DNA from: Lachnospiraceae bacterium UBA3814
GTDB lineage: Bacteria; Bacillota; Clostridia; Lachnospirales; Lachnospiraceae
Length of the DNA: 21,314 nucleotides
NCBI GenBank assembly: GCA_002368575.1
Contig: DFEA01000109.1
Location: 2,913-24,226, forward strand
Direction of reading: 5' to 3'
Shown here: in pieces, positions 15,916-21,314 of the stretch
How the letters are laid out: the number at the start of each line of letters is the position of its first letter
Position numbering within the stretch: position 1 is the stretch's first letter
Made by a program: the position numbers and the translations under genes
Notes under the pieces: generated by a model
What the model was told of the DNA's origin: nothing
The model's input: only the letters and a program-made list of their open reading frames with translations
Databases searched by the model: none

Positions 15916-16040
15916 TTTATTTGGATGATTATACAAAAATCGGAACTGCATTATTTGCCGATCCTGTGGAGCTCACGCCGGAAGCTAATGCATATCAGTT
16001 AAAACGAGAAACAGATGTATCCTTCGTAAGGAGGTTTTGT

Positions 16041-17714
16041 ATGGATTTTAAGGTGGGTGTAGGAAAATCTGACTTTGCAGCACTCAGAGAATCAGGTAAT
16101 TACTATGTTGATAAAACGGAACTGATTTATGAGCTGGTTAATGATACTGATAATCAGGTAACGCTGTTTACCAGACCGCGCAGGTTTGGGAAAACACTCA
16201 TGATGAGTATGATGGAGAATTTCTTCAGCATACGCAAAGACAGCGAGAGCATATTTGAAGGGCTTGCCATTACTGAACATAGCGATTTCTGCAAGGAGTG
16301 GATGAATCAGTACCCGGTTTTGTCTGTTTCGTTTAAGGATGCAGAGGCTGATGAGTTTGATGTAGCATATGCGAAGCTTAAGACTGTTATAGCGGATGTG
16401 TGCAAAGGGATTTCTGATATTAGTTCAGGGAAAAATGTAAATTCGTTTGATGTTGAAGTATTCAACAGATTACAGGCTCAGACTGGGACAGATGCGGATA
16501 TTCAGAATTCATTAAAGATGATTATGCGCATGATGAACGCTGTTTACGGCAAAAAAGTCATTCTTTTGCTTGACGAGTACGATGTCCCTCTTGCAAAGGC
16601 GAGTGAAAAGGATGCATCAGGAAATGGGTACTATTCCAGGATGCTTGATGTCATCAAGGGAATCATGAGTACTGCCCTTAAAGATAATGATTTTCTTCAA
16701 TTTGCCGTGATCACGGGATGCCTTCGCATTGCAAAGGAGAGTATCTTTACAGGCGCCAATAATTTTGCCTCATACTCAGTGCTGGACGAGGATTTTTCGG
16801 ATTACTTCGGCTTTTCCGGTGATGAAGTGGATGCGATCCTTGAGGCAGCAGATCGGACAGACAAGGCGGAGATCCTCAAGGAATGGTATGACGGCTATAT
16901 CTTTGGCAATAGCTATGTATATTGCCCATGGGATGTGATCAATTATTTGTCTGCCCTTAAGAAACGCAAAAATGCGAAGCCTAAGAATTACTGGAAAAAT
17001 ACAAGCCATAACGGCATCCTGCTTACATTCGTAAAGAGGACAGACTTTAAGGTTAAGGGAAAATTTGAAATACTGATGAACAGTGGAACGATTATTCAAA
17101 CGATCACGGATGAGTTAACCTATGATACGCTGCATTTATCGGAGGACAATCTGTGGAGTGTCCTGCTTATGACAGGGTATATCACTAAGGCAAATGCCGA
17201 GGAAGAAGGAGAAACGGTTAGTCTCAGGATTCCGAACAGAGAGATAGCATCTATTTTTGAGGATACGGTTGTTAAGCTGTTTAAAGAAACGATAGATACC
17301 AATTTGCAGAAAAGCATGATGGATGCGTTTTGGAATAAGGAAGCAGAGGAGGCGGGACGGATCGTTTCAGAACTTCTGTGGAAAACAATAAGCTACAATG
17401 ACTACCATGAGGACTACTACCACGCTTTTCTTGCCGGAGCATTTGTCGGAATAGGATATGAGGTGGAATCCAACAAAGAAAAAGGTCTCGGCAGACCGGA
17501 CATCCTGTTAAAGGATGAGGATAACCGGAGAGCCATTATCATAGAGGCAAAGAAGGCTGATAAGGAAGCTGATCTGGATAAAGCTTGTGATGAGGCGATA
17601 GATCAGATCATTACAGGAAAATATGCAGAGGGGTTTTATGGTTATGAGCAGATACTTTGCTATGGAGCGGCATTTTTCCAGAAGCAGGCGAAAGTAAAGC
17701 TACTGATCAGGTAA
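16041..17714 (+). CDS. AAA-ATPase-like / PD-(D/E)XK nuclease superfamily protein
   Basis: I choose ATG 16041 because AAGGAGG ends 6 bases before it and the family usually begins KVGVGKSDF; this gives 557 residues. The frame stays open back to 15870 without a ribosome site. The N-terminal half is the AAA-ATPase-like domain: RPRRFGKT (45-52) is the Walker A equivalent and LLLDEYD (Asp178, Glu179) the Walker B. The C-terminal region (about 465-557) is a PD-(D/E)XK fold with Asp487 in GRPDILL and Glu502/Lys504 in IIEAKK. The function is unknown; such genes occur in many copies in Clostridia and Bacteroidetes and may be selfish or defence-related. GC content and codons are lower than those of the sulfur operon, consistent with recent mobility. 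Confidence 0.88.
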   Translation: MDFKVGVGKSDFAALRESGNYYVDKTELIYELVNDTDNQVTLFTRPRRFGKTLMMSMMENFFSIRKDSESIFEGLAITEHSDFCKEWMNQYPVLSVSFKDAEADEFDVAYAKLKTVIADVCKGISDISSGKNVNSFDVEVFNRLQAQTGTDADIQNSLKMIMRMMNAVYGKKVILLLDEYDVPLAKASEKDASGNGYYSRMLDVIKGIMSTALKDNDFLQFAVITGCLRIAKESIFTGANNFASYSVLDEDFSDYFGFSGDEVDAILEAADRTDKAEILKEWYDGYIFGNSYVYCPWDVINYLSALKKRKNAKPKNYWKNTSHNGILLTFVKRTDFKVKGKFEILMNSGTIIQTITDELTYDTLHLSEDNLWSVLLMTGYITKANAEEEGETVSLRIPNREIASIFEDTVVKLFKETIDTNLQKSMMDAFWNKEAEEAGRIVSELLWKTISYNDYHEDYYHAFLAGAFVGIGYEVESNKEKGLGRPDILLKDEDNRRAIIIEAKKADKEADLDKACDEAIDQIITGKYAEGFYGYEQILCYGAAFFQKQAKVKLLIR

Positions 17715-17733
17715 AGATTGTTATCGAAATGAG

Positions 17734-17765
17734 AAGGCATTCAGGAGTAATCCCGAATGCCTTTT
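17734..17765 (+). terminator. Rho-independent terminator after the AAA-ATPase gene
   Basis: AAGGCATTC (17734-17742) pairs with GAATGCCTT (17755-17763), with an inner GGA/TCC pair around GTAA. T-rich sequence (TTTTCAATTT) follows. It lies 20 bases after the stop. Confidence 0.8.
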
Positions 17766-17870
17766 CAATTTATAAACGGAGTGTTGTCCGTGGGGGTTCT
17801 GCCGGCGGGGTGGTTAAGAATGTCCCGGAGGTGGACTGAAATAAGGTTTCGGGAAAATATTGATAGCCTG

Positions 17871-17899
17871 TTGCGAATGAAACAGTAAAGTGATACAAT
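17871..17899 (+). promoter_or_regulatory. Promoter of the secreted repeat protein
   Basis: TTGCGA (17871-17876) and TACAAT (17894-17899) are exactly 17 bases apart, close to the vegetative sigma-factor consensus. The start codon is 56 bases downstream, preceded by a GAGGGTGGGAG ribosome site. Confidence 0.6.
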
Positions 17900-17954
17900 G
17901 ACTATCAGAAAAGTTTTACATAAATAATGACATCATCACAGAGGGTGGGAGATC

Positions 17955-19790
17955 ATGAAGGAGAGGATAAGGAGAAGACAGAAAAGGTTTTTTGCGCTTG
18001 TATTGGCTATGCTTATTGGGGTGTTGCCGACGGTGGAGGTGTGGGCGGAGAATTATAATTTTATAGCTAATTATGATGGTAGTTCAACTAAAGTGAATTT
18101 TCCCAATGAAAGTACTATACTTAATAAAGGTAGTTATTCACCTACAAAACTCTCGGTAAATGATACGGTAACATTGAAATATAATGTTACGGATGCTTCA
18201 TGTCCAGTCTATATTAAATATCTAGATGTTAACGGTAAAGAATTAGTAAAAATAAATAATATACAAGTTTCAACGACGGGGACCAGTCTGAATTTTCTTG
18301 GGACAAATAATTTCACAAATTATAGTAGTTGGGATGGAAATTGGAGCGTTTCGTGGGATGGTGTATATGCTTCAGGACAGCTACAAAACTTATTACTAAA
18401 AGCAAATGCTGAATATTTTTCGAGCGATGGCGATCCTATAACACATTCTATTTCATATGATTTAGATGGTGGCTCGTTTTATCCCGGATTAGAAATATCT
18501 GAATATAGTGAGGGAATTACTTTAACACTACCTGCGCCCCAAAAAGCTCGCTTTAATTTTGCAGGTTGGATAAACACAAACGATTCCAGTGTAAGAACTG
18601 GAATTACACCTGCAGATAATGCAGATATTAGAGTTACTGCAAAATGGACACCGATCCCTGCACCTACTACAGTGCCGGTGATCGACCCCGAACCCGAACC
18701 GACCCCGCATACGATAACCTACATAGCCAATAACACCCGGGCGACAAAGCGTGTGATCGAGTCAACAGAATCAAGCTTTTCACTTCCAAAGGACTTATTC
18801 AGCCCGGAGCCCGGTCAGATGTTTGCCGGCTGGGAGCTGTCGGAATCTGCGGAGGAGCCCTACGAGGGCAGCGGAAAGGTTTATAAAGCCGGAGAGGTAT
18901 TTGACCTTAACAAGGATTACGTGTTTATAGCTCAATGGGAGGATAATCCCACCTTTGAGATCGAGGCGGAGGATAAATACATCTTGAACCCGCCGGACAA
19001 CACTCTGCAAAAGCTCACCACCAGTATACGACTGAGCAGCAATATCACATATTACGAGGACGGAAAGGAGCCCGAGAAGGGAGACACGGAAAAGGAAAGG
19101 AAGGTATGGTCAAAGGGCAACGCGATACCGACAGATAAGCTGGAGATCGCTGTGGACGATCCGAAGGCCTTTACCCGGACCGGTACCTTCAAGGCAAGGA
19201 TCATCTACAAGGGCCTTTATGAGCGTACTCTTGAGAAGACCATTGACGTAGAGATCACAGATCCCAACGCTCTCGGGGAAGAGGTGACCTTCGATCTCGG
19301 GAAGGGGCTGATCCTTCATTATCCCTCAGGCGGTCCCATAGTAGGGCAGAAGTGGAATAAGGTACTTGTAAATAAGGGCCTTATCTATGTGGAGGATACA
19401 AATACCGGAAACAGGCTTAAGGTGACCCGGGCAGTGATCAAAAAATCGAAGAAGCCCGGGGAGAAGCTTATAAAGCAGATCAAGGTAAAGCTGAGCAAAA
19501 AGAAGACAAAGACCTACACTCCGAAAAAGCTCGGCGGGGGATTGAAATTTACCATAGCTCCATGCTATGTGTGGACGGGAAACTTTGTAAGTGCCACGCT
19601 CAACAAGAAGGGTGCGGTAAAGAGCATGGAGATCACTACTGTGTTCGGAGATCCTCTCACGATACAGAAAAACAAGAACAGGAAAAAGAGCAAAAATCCG
19701 ATAGTCACAAAGGACGGGGCCGTAAGCTTCAACAACAGCAAATACACCGGAACGATGACCTTTGAAGAAATGGGACTGAATATGACCTGA
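17955..19790 (+). CDS. Secreted protein with InlB-like (Flg_new) repeats, mosaic gene
   Basis: The 611-residue protein has a signal peptide: basic RIRRRQKR, a hydrophobic core, and probable cleavage after VWA (residue 31). Two repeats of the InlB B-repeat/Flg_new kind are visible at about 166-232 (ITYDLDGG-like to AGW and KWTP) and 253-331 (ITYIANN to FAGW and AQWED), separated by a Pro/Glu-rich linker at 234-252. The rest is a Lys-rich beta-like domain (about 335-611) with no cell-wall sorting signal, transmembrane anchor or recognised catalytic motif. The gene's base composition jumps from about 30% GC (signal to first repeat) to about 58% near 18650, which marks a domain fusion. Extracellular surface or matrix role is inferred. 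Confidence 0.8.
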   Translation: MKERIRRRQKRFFALVLAMLIGVLPTVEVWAENYNFIANYDGSSTKVNFPNESTILNKGSYSPTKLSVNDTVTLKYNVTDASCPVYIKYLDVNGKELVKINNIQVSTTGTSLNFLGTNNFTNYSSWDGNWSVSWDGVYASGQLQNLLLKANAEYFSSDGDPITHSISYDLDGGSFYPGLEISEYSEGITLTLPAPQKARFNFAGWINTNDSSVRTGITPADNADIRVTAKWTPIPAPTTVPVIDPEPEPTPHTITYIANNTRATKRVIESTESSFSLPKDLFSPEPGQMFAGWELSESAEEPYEGSGKVYKAGEVFDLNKDYVFIAQWEDNPTFEIEAEDKYILNPPDNTLQKLTTSIRLSSNITYYEDGKEPEKGDTEKERKVWSKGNAIPTDKLEIAVDDPKAFTRTGTFKARIIYKGLYERTLEKTIDVEITDPNALGEEVTFDLGKGLILHYPSGGPIVGQKWNKVLVNKGLIYVEDTNTGNRLKVTRAVIKKSKKPGEKLIKQIKVKLSKKKTKTYTPKKLGGGLKFTIAPCYVWTGNFVSATLNKKGAVKSMEITTVFGDPLTIQKNKNRKKSKNPIVTKDGAVSFNNSKYTGTMTFEEMGLNMT

Positions 19791-19856
19791 GGAAGGCACA
19801 GCTCACCTCAGTAAGAACTGCCGCGAAGGCTCTTATGTATACACAAACCAGAAAAT

Positions 19857-19888
19857 TACCCCTTGATAAGATCACTTGTCAGGGGGTA
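19857..19888 (+). promoter_or_regulatory. Hairpin covering the ribosome site of the membrane protein gene
   Basis: TACCCCTTGA (19857-19866) pairs with TCAGGGGGTA (19879-19888), one G-U pair and a 12-base loop. The right arm contains the only good Shine-Dalgarno candidate, AGGGGG, about 12 bases before ATG 19899. It could hide the ribosome site, or act as a weak terminator for the upstream gene. Confidence 0.45.
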
Positions 19889-19898
19889 TTGTTAAATT

Positions 19899-21140
19899 AT
19901 GAAAAAGACTATTGCGACATTTATCATCACACAGTTCCTGTTCGTGCTTCTTTTAATAATATCGGGGTATGTTCCGGGGGAGGTCGTGAGGCCACATATG
20001 GAAAGCTCCGCTGACCTTCTGTGTTCAAGGCCCGTGTTTTTTACCCTCACCGACGGAGTTGAAGGAAGCCGTGTGGATCGTTACGCGGACAGCATCCTGC
20101 TTAACATTGCCCTGAACTTTGACGGTTCCCTTAAGCAGGCAATGTTATGCTCATATTACCATGTTCCTGCTCAGAATGAGAATGAGAACCTGCGTGAGAC
20201 GGTAGGATCGGAAAAAGCCCCTGAGCAGCAGTATCTTCGCTACTGGCACGGAAGCGCGGCTCTCGTAAGACTGTTTCATGCCTTCGGAAATATCCTCGGG
20301 ATGTATGCTGTAAACGGGCTCCTTATGACGGCCCTGATCCTTATCCTGCTCATACTGCTTTGGAAAAGAAATATTAAGTCGGCAGCGATATCCCTTTTCA
20401 TTGCGCTGATCATCGGAGGCGTATGGATAGTACCCTTCTGTCTTGAATATACCTGGACGGTCCTGATCGCTCTTGCCTTCAGCATTATAGTGCTTATGGT
20501 GAAGGACACAGGCAGCCTGCCCCGGTTATTTATGCTGAGCGGGATGCTGACGGTATATCTTGATTTCCTTACCACGGAAACACTGACGCTGTTAATGCCG
20601 CTGATGCTGTTTATTGCTGTCAATAAGCGTCCCGTTGATATAAGAAGAGCTGTAAGGCTTTCTGTTTCATGGGGCCTTGGTTATGTACTTACCTGGATGA
20701 GCAAATGGGCCATTGCAGCCGTTGTCCTTAAGCAGAACGTCCTTCCGCTCATTACTGAGCATGTGGGCGAGCGCGTAAACGGAGACATAGGCCTGTCGAT
20801 GGCTGAGTACCTGTTCGGGACGGTGATACGAAACGTAAGGTGCCTGTTCCCGCTTGAATACGGCGGAGCGGGAGTGTTCGGAGTCCTGGTCATTATAGTG
20901 GCAGCTTCTTACAGAACGTTCGTATACTGGAGTCCGGGCGCCGACAGGAGATATATGCTCACACTCCTTACGCTGTCCCTGATCCCCTTTGTCAGATTCC
21001 TGGTCCTTCGCAATCACAGCTATCTTCACAGCTTTTTCACCTTCCGCGCATTGATCGCCACGGTGCTTGGCGCAGGGCTTATGATCGCGGAAGCAACGGA
21101 TAAAAACAGACGGAAAAGCAATACCCCGGTTAAAAGTTAA
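19899..21140 (+). CDS. Polytopic membrane protein of unknown function
   Basis: The 413-residue protein has an N-terminal hydrophobic helix (about 5-25), a long loop outside the membrane (about 26-120, with the RYWHG segment), then about eight hydrophobic stretches up to residue 395. The layout, one helix, a large extracytoplasmic loop and then many helices with a NHSYLHSFFTFRA segment near the end, recalls GT-C-type glycosyltransferase-like membrane proteins, but no catalytic DXD-like motif is firmly placed. It does not have a recognised transporter signature. The ATG has a distant ribosome site partly covered by a hairpin. It stands alone and converges with the right-edge gene. Confidence 0.6.
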   Translation: MKKTIATFIITQFLFVLLLIISGYVPGEVVRPHMESSADLLCSRPVFFTLTDGVEGSRVDRYADSILLNIALNFDGSLKQAMLCSYYHVPAQNENENLRETVGSEKAPEQQYLRYWHGSAALVRLFHAFGNILGMYAVNGLLMTALILILLILLWKRNIKSAAISLFIALIIGGVWIVPFCLEYTWTVLIALAFSIIVLMVKDTGSLPRLFMLSGMLTVYLDFLTTETLTLLMPLMLFIAVNKRPVDIRRAVRLSVSWGLGYVLTWMSKWAIAAVVLKQNVLPLITEHVGERVNGDIGLSMAEYLFGTVIRNVRCLFPLEYGGAGVFGVLVIIVAASYRTFVYWSPGADRRYMLTLLTLSLIPFVRFLVLRNHSYLHSFFTFRALIATVLGAGLMIAEATDKNRRKSNTPVKS

Positions 21141-21150
21141 AGAGACGAGT

Positions 21151-21182
21151 CAGCCCCCCGGCAGTTTCCTGCCGAAGGGCTG
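21151..21182. terminator. Bidirectional hairpin between converging genes
   Basis: CAGCCC, two C, CGGCAG, loop TTTC, CTGCCG, AA and GGGCTG form a stem of two 6-bp parts with a small internal loop. It starts 10 bases after the membrane-protein stop (21140) and lies 9 bases from the stop of the - strand gene (21192). No T-tract is present on either strand. Confidence 0.6.
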
Positions 21183-21191
21183 TACACAGCG

Positions 21192-21314
21192 TCAGCAGAC
21201 CCTCTTGGACGATCCGTTTCCAAGGCGCTCTGCCCATGACATCATCAGATCCTCACGCTTTCCGAACAGATCCTTCTGCATTCCGATGGTATCGTCGAAG
21301 ACCATCGTCTGGCG
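21192..21314 (-). CDS. C-terminal part of an unidentified - strand gene
   Basis: Reading the reverse strand from the right edge gives 40 codons without a stop before TGA at 21194-21192. The peptide has residues such as MVFDDTIGMQKDLFGKRED and ends KRVC. It ends just beyond a hairpin shared with the membrane-protein gene, which supports its being the end of a real gene. The family is not recognised. Confidence 0.6.
   Translation of the reverse strand, partial: RQTMVFDDTIGMQKDLFGKREDLMMSWAERLGNGSSKRVC

Noticed and set aside
15870..16040. 57-residue N-terminal extension of the AAA-ATPase protein
   Set aside because: The family begins near KVGVGKSDF, a strong AAGGAGG site is placed before ATG 16041, and the extension has no ribosome site.
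1..21314. CRISPR arrays, tRNA or rRNA genes, intact insertion sequences
   Set aside because: No regularly spaced repeats, cloverleaf sequences, rRNA motifs or transposase genes were seen on either strand.

Overview
The window looks like chromosome from a moderate-GC Firmicute of the Clostridia, most likely Lachnospiraceae. This is inferred from purine-rich AGGAGG-type ribosome sites, a Clostridia-type iron alcohol dehydrogenase, an AAA-ATPase/PD-(D/E)XK protein of the multicopy type common in that group, InlB-like repeats in a secreted protein, and the protein families overall. No rRNA, tRNA, CRISPR array or intact transposase was seen.

Layout. The tail of an unknown + strand gene (1-57) and a - strand ketopantoate-reductase-family gene (170-1096) converge on a perfect hairpin. 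A 445-base divergent intergenic region follows, with a 98-base inverted-repeat element and two operator-like dyads. Next comes a + strand carbon-metabolism and signalling block: an AraA-like isomerase with its catalytic residues (1542-2963); a class II aldolase (3108-3974) behind an 11-bp dyad; a PAS/degenerate-GGDEF/EAL protein (4025-5716); a fused alpha/beta-hydrolase and glutathione-peroxidase protein (5735-6847); and a LysR regulator overlapping it by 4 bases (6844-7749). The last four genes are closely packed and may be one operon.

Immediately after the LysR gene lie three alternating copies of a GCGATAA/TTATCGC-like half-site and a promoter-like sequence. They lead into a long sulfur amino acid operon: metY, a cystathionine gamma-synthase/lyase, an O-acetylserine/cystathionine-synthase-type PLP enzyme, and metN-metI-metQ for methionine import. 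An iron alcohol dehydrogenase and an AhpD-like CXXC protein follow on the same strand. The enzymes could interconvert homocysteine, cystathionine and cysteine and capture sulfide or methanethiol, while MetNIQ imports methionine. No SAM riboswitch or T-box leader was seen, so control by the adjacent LysR protein is the simplest reading.

The right third is more accessory. A short remnant of a second AAA-ATPase gene and a good terminator precede a lower-GC intact AAA-ATPase/PD-(D/E)XK gene (16041-17714). Then come a secreted repeat protein whose gene switches sharply from about 30% to about 58% GC near 18650, a polytopic membrane protein behind a hairpin covering its ribosome site, and the C-terminal end of an unknown - strand gene at the right edge.

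Most notable points: the hydrolase-peroxidase fusion; the LysR/dyad/sulfur operon with appended dehydrogenase and AhpD-like genes; the isomerase-aldolase pair with an unusual aldolase phosphate-binding loop; the 19-bp inverted-repeat element; and the mosaic secreted protein.
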